Positions 16,330-25,642 of a stretch of DNA of 64,000 nt are shown here, piece by piece. Every line of letters begins with the position of its first letter. Positions within the stretch are counted from its first letter, which is position 1. The notes beneath the pieces were generated by a model. The model made no database searches and was not told the origin of the DNA. It worked only from the letters and a program-made list of their open reading frames with translations. Made by a program: the position numbers and the translations under genes. Source of the DNA: Capilliphycus robustus (GTDB lineage: Bacteria > Cyanobacteriota > Cyanobacteriia > Cyanobacteriales > Microcoleaceae); assembly GCF_034932365.1 (NCBI RefSeq), contig NZ_JAYGHR010000064.1, forward strand, positions 95,195 through 159,194, read 5' to 3'.

Positions 16330-19300
16330 TTATCGGTTGAGGTTTTGTAACATGACTTCTAGCTGACTAACATAGGCTTGACTATCTAAAAAGGGCGGAT
16401 TTTTTTTCAGGGTATTCTGAATTTTCTGGCGGTACTGTTGGCGGAAGTTGGGCTGGGTTGCGACTGTTATACTGAGTTGAAGATAGGTTTCCTGAGTTTG
16501 GGTAATCAGTTCAGGAATTCCCAGTTCCTTTAACAAGGCAGCGTTTTGTCGGTGGCGAGGGGTTTGACCTTCGTAAACGATCGGTACAACGAGAGCGAGT
16601 AATGCTTCGACAATTGCTAGGGTTTCGTTACAGGGAAATAAGTCTAAATAAATATCGGCTAAACTCATATATTTTCTCAAGTCTGCCACTGAATTTAAGG
16701 GCTTGACCCTAACAAATCGTTTCCCATCTATTCCGGCTTGGCTGAGATCGGATTGGATGCGGTTGAAAACGGGGCTAATAATATTGTTTTGGGCTTCTTC
16801 TGAGGTTTGCGGAAGTAAGAGGATGATTGATTGTGGAACATTAACCAAGATTTGCATCAAAGTCTGTCTGAACTCTGGGGCGATCGCATTGAGTTTTCCA
16901 CTCATGGCAAAAATTACGCTGTCTTCGGTTGCTCCCCAACTTTGACGTGTCGGCTCTACCGTCGCCTCGGGTAACGTTGAGGGATAATTCCAACATAATC
17001 CTGATCCCTTGAGGCTGATCACTTGCTCTCGGTACTGTTCTGGTTCGGCTGAGGCTTGGGTGAGTTCTCCGGTGAGAATATAGTCGATGTGGCGAATTCC
17101 CGTTGTCAGTCCCGAGGTTGCGGTGATTAGTTGTTGGCGGGCGAGTCGATGTAATGCCAGTTTAAAAGTTTTGTTGGTTTGGGCGGTGACATCAGACGCG
17201 ATTAACAAGAAGTCGAGGCAGTCTTGGCGGATGCGGGAAACCGCTTCAGTTAAGGCTTCTGGCAGTTGAATCGGCTGATTTATTGAGTTTGGACACAGTT
17301 GACCCAAAATATCTTTTTCAATACTAAAAGTATACAGGATGAGCTTAAATTGTGTCAAGTCTATTTTTTTAAGAATAGGAATTATCGCAAAAGTATCGCT
17401 ATTAAAGCCTATTTTTTCGATGAAAATTCCCAAACAAATTTTAGAATTATGGTACTTTTTCGGTGCTAAATCCTGTTCAATTCGATGACCTGTTTGTTTC
17501 AAGTAGATTTCGACGATATCCGCACGATAACTGCATAAGGCTTTTAAATTCTGGGGGTGAGGACACAGTTTCCAAACCTCTCCTTGAGAAACTTGACTAT
17601 AAACTGAAGCGATATACAACCAAACGGGATTTGTGGTATCCGTCATCAGGTGATGATAAACATATTTTAGCAAATTTTGCATGAACTCAACGAACTGTTC
17701 AATTTCGCCAAATTCTGGACAAACTCGAACTCCCCCAAATAAAAATTCCAGAAAATCTTGAAAGATATATTTAGGAATTAAAGCATTTTGATATTGCAGG
17801 GGAAGTTGATAAGCTTTTTGATAAAGCATGGCGGCTAAAACGACTTGAATTCCTGTCACTTCTTGAAATCCTTGAGCGACTTGTTGAGTTAATCGTCGGA
17901 CAAAGATTTGTTCGGAGTTTGTTTGTTCTTCTTCGAGTAAACCACAACTGATTAAAGCACGATGAGTTTGACCCCAATCTCCTTGATAGGCTTGTTTGAG
18001 TTGGTCTATGGATAAGGTTAACCATCGTTGGGCGAGAATTTGACGAATTTGACGCAGATAGGTGGAAATTGATTGATCAAGCGGATTTTTTTGAGAGTTT
18101 TCGATCAGGAGTTGGGTTAAGGAAAAATACTCTGGAGATTGAGTCAGGATTTTTTGGAAAATCTGAGATTTAAAATCAGGGCTTAGAAAGTTATAAACTG
18201 GATCAAATAGGATCTTTTGATAAAGTCTTTGATAATCTTTGAGGTTTTGACCTGTTGAAATATTTTTTTGCGTTTGCTGTTGGGCGTGAATTCTCAAACT
18301 CGAAAGGGTTTGATTGACAAAACCGACTTGATATTTTCCCATAATTCTCAACCACAAATCTACATCTAAAAGTTGATGAAGGTTGGGATCAAAACCGCCG
18401 ATTGTTTCAAAAACCGCTTTGGGAATTAAAACGGTAGTGGGTTCACCAATTTTGTTGAGTTGTCCTTTCAAACAGTTAGGATCAGATAATAGCTCTTTCC
18501 CCCACTGAATGGGTTTGAGGTTTGACCATTTTTGATGGAGATCTTTACCTCCATTTAAAGCGGCTTGACAGGTTGGGTTTGATAGAGAATTAGCAGCAAT
18601 GAACACTCGCCTTTCTGAAAAGACTAAACCCATTTCTGGATTTTTTTCAGCCAGATTAACCAGGGTTTCAATACATTGAGGTTCGAGTAAATCATCTTGA
18701 AATAAAAACTTGATATATTTTCCTTTTGCTTGGGAAATGGAGAAGTTCAAATTTTCCACTAAGCCATAGTTGACATGAGAGAGAATCAAAAACGGGAAAG
18801 CGGTTTTTTGTTTGAAGGCTTCAGCAATTTCTAGGGTTTTATCGGTTGAACCGTCATCAGAAATCAGGATTTCTAAATGAGGATAGGTTTGAGATAACGC
18901 ACTATTCAAGGCTTCGGAAAGAAAGGCTTCTCCGTTGTAGGTCGGAATGATTAAACTAACGAGAGGAAATTCAGGGCGGCTTTGCAGGGTTGAGGGAGAA
19001 AAGGTTGAGTTAGCTTGAACTTTTGTTGGCGGTTTCGGTTGTTGAGTTTTGAGTTTTTGAGTCGCCATCAGGTTGAAAATATCAGAACTTCCGGTGAGAT
19101 ACGCCAAACGGGAATAGTCGAAGTTGTAATACTGTTTAATTAGGCGAGATTTTTCAGAATCTCCCAAGAGGTTAAAGAAAGTCTCTAAACTTAAATATCG
19201 ATGGGGTGAACGTTCAACTTTTAAGGCTTGTCTAGCGATTAAAAAATCAGCTAAACGCGGTTCGAGTTGTTCACCGGATTCTAGACAGTCGGGAAATATT

Positions 19301-20052
19301 TTCAGTAAGTTTTCGTAAACGTCTTGACAGAAGTATCGTTTTAAGATTTGAGACAGTTCAAAGTTGTGACGAATAACGGTTTCGGGTTTGATTCCACTAA
19401 TATTAGACGGATGAACTCGATAGTTTACTAAAGGTTCAGGTAAGATATAAAGTTCGTATTTCATGCAAAATCTTACCCAAAAGTCAAAGTCAGGAATTTG
19501 TCGGAAGCGAGAATCATATAAACCGACTTTTAAGTAACAGTCTTTGCGAATCAGGGAACTGGTTTGACAGAGACAGTTATCTTTCTTGAAAAAGCTGTTC
19601 AGCCATTGAAAGCGACTGCGGTTATGCTGAAAAAATACGGTATCTAGAAAGGAGTTTGACGGAGGTAATATTTCCCCTTGAGTGTTAATGAGCTGCGGAT
19701 AACTCAAAACCGCCTGAAATTCCGGATGTTCATCTAAAAATCGAACTTGTTTTTCGAGCTTGTGCGAAACAAAGACATCATCAGAATGAAGAATGGCTAT
19801 GAACTCGCCCTGGGATTGTTCAATACCATAATTAGTGGCTGCACTTTCGCCTTGATTTTGTTCCAAGCTAAACAGTCGAATTCGAGAATCCTTTTTGTCT
19901 AAAATTTTCTCAAGGGTCTGATCGGTAGAGGCATCATTGACAATGATCATCTCAAAATCTTGATAGGTTTGAGCAAGAACACTATCAAGTGCTTGAGAAA
20001 TATAGGCGTCTTGATTATAAGTCGGGATAACAACAGAAACTCGTGGCATCAT
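16330..20052 (-). CDS. Giant glycosyltransferase: GT2 + GT2 + GT41-like domain
   Basis: A 1240-aa protein. Domain 1 (about 1-230) is a GT2 fold: VSVVIPTYNQDAYISQALDS, with acid motif LHSDDVF. Domain 2 (about 365-590) is a second GT2: VSLIIPTYNGEAFLSEALNS, acid motif FQDDLLE. A helical region follows. The C-terminal 380 residues resemble the GT41 (OGT/SPINDLY) catalytic fold: SVIFAMSGKLNAIAPE, then ADIYLDLFPCNETLAIVEAL and RHRQNAALLKELGI. No TPR repeats are obvious. It could build a short glycan on a lipid or protein acceptor; with the secretion genes nearby, protein glycosylation is possible but unproven. It is divergent from the 568-aa gene across 206 bp. Confidence 0.87.
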   Translation of the reverse strand: MMPRVSVVIPTYNQDAYISQALDSVLAQTYQDFEMIIVNDASTDQTLEKILDKKDSRIRLFSLEQNQGESAATNYGIEQSQGEFIAILHSDDVFVSHKLEKQVRFLDEHPEFQAVLSYPQLINTQGEILPPSNSFLDTVFFQHNRSRFQWLNSFFKKDNCLCQTSSLIRKDCYLKVGLYDSRFRQIPDFDFWVRFCMKYELYILPEPLVNYRVHPSNISGIKPETVIRHNFELSQILKRYFCQDVYENLLKIFPDCLESGEQLEPRLADFLIARQALKVERSPHRYLSLETFFNLLGDSEKSRLIKQYYNFDYSRLAYLTGSSDIFNLMATQKLKTQQPKPPTKVQANSTFSPSTLQSRPEFPLVSLIIPTYNGEAFLSEALNSALSQTYPHLEILISDDGSTDKTLEIAEAFKQKTAFPFLILSHVNYGLVENLNFSISQAKGKYIKFLFQDDLLEPQCIETLVNLAEKNPEMGLVFSERRVFIAANSLSNPTCQAALNGGKDLHQKWSNLKPIQWGKELLSDPNCLKGQLNKIGEPTTVLIPKAVFETIGGFDPNLHQLLDVDLWLRIMGKYQVGFVNQTLSSLRIHAQQQTQKNISTGQNLKDYQRLYQKILFDPVYNFLSPDFKSQIFQKILTQSPEYFSLTQLLIENSQKNPLDQSISTYLRQIRQILAQRWLTLSIDQLKQAYQGDWGQTHRALISCGLLEEEQTNSEQIFVRRLTQQVAQGFQEVTGIQVVLAAMLYQKAYQLPLQYQNALIPKYIFQDFLEFLFGGVRVCPEFGEIEQFVEFMQNLLKYVYHHLMTDTTNPVWLYIASVYSQVSQGEVWKLCPHPQNLKALCSYRADIVEIYLKQTGHRIEQDLAPKKYHNSKICLGIFIEKIGFNSDTFAIIPILKKIDLTQFKLILYTFSIEKDILGQLCPNSINQPIQLPEALTEAVSRIRQDCLDFLLIASDVTAQTNKTFKLALHRLARQQLITATSGLTTGIRHIDYILTGELTQASAEPEQYREQVISLKGSGLCWNYPSTLPEATVEPTRQSWGATEDSVIFAMSGKLNAIAPEFRQTLMQILVNVPQSIILLLPQTSEEAQNNIISPVFNRIQSDLSQAGIDGKRFVRVKPLNSVADLRKYMSLADIYLDLFPCNETLAIVEALLALVVPIVYEGQTPRHRQNAALLKELGIPELITQTQETYLQLSITVATQPNFRQQYRQKIQNTLKKNPPFLDSQAYVSQLEVMLQNLNR

Positions 20053-20258
20053 TAAGCGAGATAAAGTTTAAATAGAAATCACCGTTTAAAGTCAATCTTC
20101 GTGTCTTTGTGTCTTAGTGGTGAGTGTGTCCCCCCGTCAGGTACTCCTAGAACTTGTCAATCTGGAAAAAAGACATCAAGTTTATGATACAGTAAATAGA
20201 GTTCAGTTCAGTTTCAAGGATTTGATCGAACATTGCGCTGAGTCTGGCTGTTAAACGA

Positions 20259-21965
20259 ATGAATACAAATGTAGCTAGCTCCCCAACTCGAGAAGAAGAA
20301 CGTTTAGATCCGTTCTCTCAACCTTCTGATTTGCTCTGCTTGTTACCTGCCAATGCTCAAGTCATTGTTGAAGTCGGATATCAAACAGGAACAACCGCAA
20401 GTCAGTATCAACAAATTAACCCTCACTGTTCCTATCTCGAAATTGTATCAAATTTAGAAACGGTTGAAGTCGAGCAAAAATTTGAATATCTCCCCGTCGG
20501 AATAACATCAGGAACGGTTGATTGTTTGGTCTATGATAATAGTCTACCGTTTATGAAAAATCCGGCTAAAATTCTCCAGCATCAAACCCATTGGTTACAC
20601 TCAGATGGAGAAGTAGTAGCTTGTATTCCGAACGTCCAGTATTGGCGGAAGATTGTGGGTTTGTTACAGGGAAAATGGGGAATAAGAGAGGATCAAACAT
20701 TATCTCAACTCGAGCAATTACCCCAACAGGAATTTACTCTAGAAAAAATTCAACATTTGTTTCAATCTGCGGGACTGCAAATTTATGAAATCCAAACTCG
20801 GGGACAAAAAGATGAGGAATTTCAACAGTTTTTACAACTCATTCAACCGATCATTCAAGCCTTAAATTTAGACGTCAATCGTTTTGCAACTCAAACAGCC
20901 GCCCAACGCTATTTAATTCGAGCAACTCGTTCCTTGAAACCCCTCCGTCGCTTACTGATTCAAACGGTAATGATGGCGCCAACTGCTTGCGATCGCCTGC
21001 GTGTTTTAGAACCGGATCGTTTCACTCAAACTCAACCGGGAACTCGTGCGGTTTCTGGAGTAAAATCTTTTCCGACAGTCGCACCAATACCGGGAGAAGA
21101 AAAGGTGATAATATGGCAGAGAGCAATTATGTCTTATCAAGATTATCTGCCTAAATTAAGACAGTTACTGCAAGAAGGTTATCTGATTATTGCTGAAATT
21201 GATGATAATCCCCTGCGACGACGAGAATATGCAGAAAATCGTTATTTAAGTTATCGAGGATGTCATGCTGTACAAACCTCAACGGAAGCTTTAGCAGTTT
21301 TTTTACGACAACTTAATCCTCATGTTGCTGTCTTTCAAAATCAACTGGCTTATTTACCCCCTCCGCGAATTGATCAAGGGGAAACTGTGACGTTATTTTT
21401 TGGGGCGTTAAACCGCGAAAAAGACTGGAAACCGATTATTCAGGCGTTAAACCGAGTTTTAGCGAAACATCAAAATAAAGTCCGAGTTAAGGTGATTCAT
21501 GATCGCTTGTTTTTTGACTCCCTAGAAACGCCTCACAAAGAATTTGAAGCCTTTTGCAGTTATGAACGGTATCAAAATATTCTGCATACTTGTGATGTTG
21601 GATTATTACCCTTGGCTGCTACACCCGTCAATTTAATGAAATCTGATTTAAAATTTCTAGAATGTGCAGGTCATGGGGTTGCGGTTTTAGCCAGTCCAAC
21701 GGTTTATGAAAAATCGATTATCCAGGGAAAAACGGGATTAATTTATCGTACAATTAAACAGTTTGAAACGCAACTCGATGAATTAATTGTTAATCCGACA
21801 GTCCGACAACAACTCGCCGCGAATGCCTATGAATGGGTGAGAAATCATCGCCTCCTTTGTCAACATTATCCCAAACGACGAAGTTGGTATTTGCAAATGC
21901 GCGATCGCTTACCGGAGTTAAATCAACAGTTACGCCAGCGTGTACCAGAATTGTTTGTAGAATAA
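20259..21965 (+). CDS. Methyltransferase-like + GT-B glycosyltransferase fusion
   Basis: A 568-aa protein. Residues about 28-185 look like a Rossmann methyltransferase (VIVEVGYQTGTTASQYQQ in the SAM-loop position), although the glycine motif is poor, so activity is doubtful. Residues about 275-545 resemble a GT4-type GT-B domain: LFFGALNREKDWKPII, then CDVGLLPL and LKFLECAGHGVAVLASPT. It is one of only two plus-strand genes in the glycan locus and is followed after 22 bp by the 292-aa gene, so they form a small operon. The acceptor and sugar are unknown. Confidence 0.78.
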   Translation: MNTNVASSPTREEERLDPFSQPSDLLCLLPANAQVIVEVGYQTGTTASQYQQINPHCSYLEIVSNLETVEVEQKFEYLPVGITSGTVDCLVYDNSLPFMKNPAKILQHQTHWLHSDGEVVACIPNVQYWRKIVGLLQGKWGIREDQTLSQLEQLPQQEFTLEKIQHLFQSAGLQIYEIQTRGQKDEEFQQFLQLIQPIIQALNLDVNRFATQTAAQRYLIRATRSLKPLRRLLIQTVMMAPTACDRLRVLEPDRFTQTQPGTRAVSGVKSFPTVAPIPGEEKVIIWQRAIMSYQDYLPKLRQLLQEGYLIIAEIDDNPLRRREYAENRYLSYRGCHAVQTSTEALAVFLRQLNPHVAVFQNQLAYLPPPRIDQGETVTLFFGALNREKDWKPIIQALNRVLAKHQNKVRVKVIHDRLFFDSLETPHKEFEAFCSYERYQNILHTCDVGLLPLAATPVNLMKSDLKFLECAGHGVAVLASPTVYEKSIIQGKTGLIYRTIKQFETQLDELIVNPTVRQQLAANAYEWVRNHRLLCQHYPKRRSWYLQMRDRLPELNQQLRQRVPELFVE

Positions 21966-21987
21966 ATCAATAAATGGTAGCAAAACA

Positions 21988-22866
21988 ATGCGAATTTTAT
22001 TTACTCTTCCCCATTTTTATAAAGCCACTGACGAAGGAAAACACGCTTCCCTCAATAAAGATCCTCGTCCCCGGATGATGGCATTAGGTATGGCATTAAC
22101 AGCGTTGCGGGGGTTGTATAGCCAGTCTCAATGCACAATTGATATTGCTAAATGTGTTACCCTTCCGGCTAACGAAACCAACAGAAACGAGATTGATATT
22201 GTGATTTGTACCACCCAAAACGCTCATTTATTAGCCCATCTTCCGTTTCCTGCGGGAAGTTACAAACATCATCAAACTAAAGCTGAACCGATGTTGTTGG
22301 GGTTTGAATGTCAAGCGGTTTTACGAGAGGGTTTGGGTAAGTACGATTATTATTGCTATTTAGAAGATGATTTAATATTACATGATCCTTGGTTATTTGT
22401 CAAGTTAGGTTGGTTCACTCATCATGCAGGAAATGGATGTTTATTGCAATTAAACCGCTATGAAATTTCTCCGAATGGTAAAGTCGCCAAAGCTTATGTG
22501 GATGGCGATCTTTTACCTCATCTAACGGCTAAGTTTCAAAATGTACAGGAAAAACCGCAATTTGTGGGAAAAGTCATGGAACAGTCAGTGAAGTTTCAAC
22601 GGGCTTTAAACCCCCATTCAGGCTGTTATTTTTTAAATGCTGAACAGATGGAATATTGGGTGAAACAACCCTATTTTTTAGACCGAGATTGTAGCTTTGT
22701 GGGGCCGTTAGAAAGCGCGGCAACATTAGGAATTATGAAAACCTTTAAAATCTATAAAGCGGCTCCCAGTCATGCTAATTTTATGGAAATTCAACATTTT
22801 GGCTCAAGTTTTTTGAATTTAATTGGTAAACAAGTTAAATTTCAAAATCCTGAAACTAGCGATTAA
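21988..22866 (+). CDS. Putative GT-A-like protein of unknown function
   Basis: A 292-aa protein opening with MRILFTLPHFYKATDEGKH. It has no signal peptide or membrane segment. YYCYLEDDLILHDPW contains an EDD triad at a hydrophobic strand end, where GT-A enzymes carry the metal-binding DxD. LLQLNRYE and the GCYFLNAEQMEYW block also fit a glycosyltransferase of the GT2-like clan. I do not recognise a named family. It lies 22 bp after the 568-aa gene and is probably co-transcribed with it. Confidence 0.6.
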   Translation: MRILFTLPHFYKATDEGKHASLNKDPRPRMMALGMALTALRGLYSQSQCTIDIAKCVTLPANETNRNEIDIVICTTQNAHLLAHLPFPAGSYKHHQTKAEPMLLGFECQAVLREGLGKYDYYCYLEDDLILHDPWLFVKLGWFTHHAGNGCLLQLNRYEISPNGKVAKAYVDGDLLPHLTAKFQNVQEKPQFVGKVMEQSVKFQRALNPHSGCYFLNAEQMEYWVKQPYFLDRDCSFVGPLESAATLGIMKTFKIYKAAPSHANFMEIQHFGSSFLNLIGKQVKFQNPETSD

Positions 22867-22904
22867 AATCCCTGTCTGAAAGTCAGTTTGCCATTGTAGT
22901 CAGT

Positions 22905-23001
22905 AAAGGCAAAAGGCAAGAGGCAAGAGGCAAAAGGCAAGAGGCAAAAGGCAAAAGGCAAGAGGCAAAAGGCAAAAGGCAAGAGGCAAAAGGCAAGAGG
23001 T
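22905..23001. repeat. Heptameric tandem repeat (GGCAAAA/GGCAAGA)
   Basis: About 14 consecutive 7-bp units alternate between GGCAAAA and GGCAAGA. A shorter, degenerate run occurs at 41229-41271. This is the class of short tandemly repeated repetitive sequences known in cyanobacteria. It lies between convergent genes (292-aa gene and RTX gene). Confidence 0.9.
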
Positions 23002-23084
23002 AATCGCAGCGTTCATGCAAAATTTGGGAGGAATTTAAAGTGCTACTCTACCAATCGGATTTGGTATCCCAACTCAAAAAACAA

Positions 23085-23107
23085 TAGGATGAGCAATGCC
23101 CATCCTA
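23085..23107. repeat. Palindromic repeat TAGGATGAGC-AAT-GCCCATCCTA
   Basis: A 10-bp inverted repeat with one mismatch and a three-base centre, of the GGATGGGCATTGCCCATCC type that is dispersed in many cyanobacterial genomes. It lies between two convergent genes, where it could serve as a weak transcription stop; no strong T-tract follows. Confidence 0.6.
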
Positions 23108-23148
23108 CTTAATTTTATTGAGAATTCCAGAGAACGCGCCTCATACGT

Positions 23149-25275
23149 TTAGATAAAGGTAACGTCAGTCCGAGACAAGTCAGGGCCACGTCCATCGACT
23201 AAACTAAAGCGAGCGACAGTCGTAGCAGCATCAGGACCTGAACCATCTGGATCGTACTGTAAGATACCGCCTTGGCGTTGGTAAACGAGAACTCCTGTAT
23301 TGATCTCTGCCCGTACAACACCAGTGACGGTACTGGTTCCAGAGGCTAGGTAAGTTTGAGTAGGACTCAGTTCAATTAACTCATCGTCGTTCGGGCGTCC
23401 AGTGGAAGCAAAGTTGAAGCCACCATTGCTAGTTGCACCCTGACGAGTAAAGACTAACTTATCAACCCCAACCGTGAAGTCCCCAATCAAGTCACCTATC
23501 GTGCTTGTTGCTCCGGTACTTTGGAAGACTTCAGCTTTAAACTGATAGAAGAAGGAATCGCTTCCCTCTCCACCGACTAACGTATCTCCAAAAGAAGGTC
23601 CACCTGCAACAGGGTCGGAGTTGAAGCTACCTTGGAGGGTATCATCTCCATCTTGACCAACGAGAGAGTCATCGCCCTGGCCACCGAAGAGGAAGTCATT
23701 TCCACCCCCGGCGAGGATGGTGTCATCTCCTTTACCGATAAATGCCAATGCGCCCTGGTTATCACTGGTAATACCTACAATCGTACCACCCCGCAGGACA
23801 TCATCACCCGCACCCCCTACGATACTGTCATCCCCTATACTACCGTTAATCACGTTGTCGCCCAAGGTGTCAAACAGAACAAAAACTTCACCTTCTGGGG
23901 CTTGATCATTTTCAAATTGATAATTGGCAGTAATGCTGTCGTTTCCTTCCAGGTTTGCGGAGTCTGTGAGTAAGACATCACTGGTGGAATTGAGGGTAAT
24001 AGTGTCGTCTCCGGAACCGCCCGCAAAGATGTTGATTAAACCGGTTGCGGTTTCAGCTTGAGACGCGCCACTCAGGATGTCATTACCTGCACCGCCAAAC
24101 AGACTGACTTCGAGTGAAGTGGTTGCAGTTCTGACGAAGCCACTCCCATCGAGGGTATCATTACCGTCTCCGCCATCCATCAGAGTGAACAAGCCTCTGA
24201 GGAGGTCATCACCGCCACCCCCAAGCATGAAATCGCTCTCAAAAGCGGCTGTCAGGGTGTCAGCGCCTTCACCGCCATCGAGGGTACTTTCTCCAGCAAA
24301 ACCCGGTAAACTGCTGAATACACCTTGAGCGGTGAGGACATCTGAGGTCATTGTCATCAGACTGTCATCCCCATCGCCCCCAAAGATGGAATCCTGGACA
24401 GCGAAACTTTGGATCGTGTCGCTACCCGCACCACCGTTAAACAGGTTACTACCTTCGCCAAAAAAGCCAATACCGCCTCTGAGGAGGTCGTCACCATCGC
24501 CCCCTTCAAGGGTTGTCCGGCTGATACCGACAGTAGAGGCTGCTGCGGTTGTTCCCCCGATCGCAGTCCGTTGTTCGATGCGGTTTTGGACAACGACAAT
24601 ATCATCACCCAAATCACCGCCGAGGAAACTGCTGCTACCGACCCCAACAATGGAGTCGTCATCTTGACCCCCGTAAAGGCTTTCGGAGTCACCTGTACCT
24701 ACGATGGTGTCATTACCAAGGTTTCCTGCAACGAAGTTACGACCTTGGTTAACGCCTGCAATTTGAGAGCCGATGGAAATGCCGATGTTACTGCCACCAC
24801 CAGTGGTCGAGAACCCGATCAGGTCGTTGTCTTTACCGCCATAGATGGAGTCACCGCCCTGGACACCCCCTAAGATGGTGTCATTCCCCTCGTTTCCGAA
24901 CTGCAAGTTGTTGACCGACAGGGCGATCATAAAGTCTCGGTCAGCGCCCCCGTACAGGGTAGCTGTTGAAGTAGCGGTTAGGGTATCGCGACCGTCATCG
25001 CCAATTGCTGTGGAGACGTTTTCGACAATCAGAGAGTCATTACCTTGACCCCCGAAAAGTGTATCGTTAGGGCCTCTACTGGTGAGAATATCGTTGTCTT
25101 GGCCGCCCTCGATTTGACTGCCGCCCAAAGTGGCTGAGAGAATCGTATCATTGCCGATTCCCCCCAAAACAGTATCCGGTTTCACCGCCACTATCGAATT
25201 TTGATCCCAAAAATTAGGACCCGAGCCGAGTATTTCGTCAAGTCTTGTCGGATTACCGATTGGTTGTGATGTCAT
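23149..25275 (-). CDS. RTX (hemolysin-type) calcium-binding protein, likely type I secretion substrate
   Basis: A 708-aa protein almost entirely made of Asp/Gly-rich nonapeptides of the GGxGxDxLx type (for example GGAGDDVLRGG, GGQGDDSLVGQ), which form calcium-binding parallel beta-rolls. It has no N-terminal signal peptide. The last 110 residues (FTVGVDKLVF onwards) form the non-repetitive tail where type I signals reside. These features fit export by the PPIase/ABC/HlyD unit at 9868-15837. I use the ATG at 25273-25275 because GGAGGAG lies about ten bases before it; the open frame reaches a TTG further upstream that lies before that site. Its role (sheath, S-layer or adhesion) is inferred. 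Confidence 0.93.
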   Translation of the reverse strand: MTSQPIGNPTRLDEILGSGPNFWDQNSIVAVKPDTVLGGIGNDTILSATLGGSQIEGGQDNDILTSRGPNDTLFGGQGNDSLIVENVSTAIGDDGRDTLTATSTATLYGGADRDFMIALSVNNLQFGNEGNDTILGGVQGGDSIYGGKDNDLIGFSTTGGGSNIGISIGSQIAGVNQGRNFVAGNLGNDTIVGTGDSESLYGGQDDDSIVGVGSSSFLGGDLGDDIVVVQNRIEQRTAIGGTTAAASTVGISRTTLEGGDGDDLLRGGIGFFGEGSNLFNGGAGSDTIQSFAVQDSIFGGDGDDSLMTMTSDVLTAQGVFSSLPGFAGESTLDGGEGADTLTAAFESDFMLGGGGDDLLRGLFTLMDGGDGNDTLDGSGFVRTATTSLEVSLFGGAGNDILSGASQAETATGLINIFAGGSGDDTITLNSTSDVLLTDSANLEGNDSITANYQFENDQAPEGEVFVLFDTLGDNVINGSIGDDSIVGGAGDDVLRGGTIVGITSDNQGALAFIGKGDDTILAGGGNDFLFGGQGDDSLVGQDGDDTLQGSFNSDPVAGGPSFGDTLVGGEGSDSFFYQFKAEVFQSTGATSTIGDLIGDFTVGVDKLVFTRQGATSNGGFNFASTGRPNDDELIELSPTQTYLASGTSTVTGVVRAEINTGVLVYQRQGGILQYDPDGSGPDAATTVARFSLVDGRGPDLSRTDVTFI

Positions 25276-25642
25276 TGATTTTTCACTCCTCCGCAATCAT
25301 GTCAATAAAACCATTGGGACTACAGACACTGCCTGAGACACCATACTTTGTTCGGCAGTAGTTTAACCTTTCCGCCCTCAGCAAGTCTAGTGCCTGACAA
25401 CCAGTTCTGTCTACTGGCTGTCGGTGACTGTTTATACGGCAGTAGTTTACCTTAAATGTTTTCAAACTTGACCTTCCTCTAAGTGTCTGCTAATCACTTC
25501 TCTATAAAGTTATGTCGAGTACCCAACCGTTCTAGACGCAGTGGGTTTGCGAATGGTTCCAGTTGATCCTCTGTCATCCCCTCACATTACCCCTGGACGC
25601 TTAGACCATCGTAAGACGAATGAACACAGGGATGCTATGCAC
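25276..25642. promoter_or_regulatory. Upstream region of the RTX gene with a 13-bp direct repeat
   Basis: A 367-bp gap between the RTX start and the stop of the upstream glycosyltransferase gene. CGGCAGTAGTTTA occurs twice, at 25353-25365 and 25437-25449, exactly 84 bp apart, close to eight helical turns. They could be regulator sites for the RTX promoter. No ORF in the gap is supported. Confidence 0.45.

Noticed and set aside
23577..25048. Many overlapping open frames opposite or within the RTX gene
   Set aside because: By-products of the repetitive GGxGxD coding sequence; products are low-complexity with no family signature.
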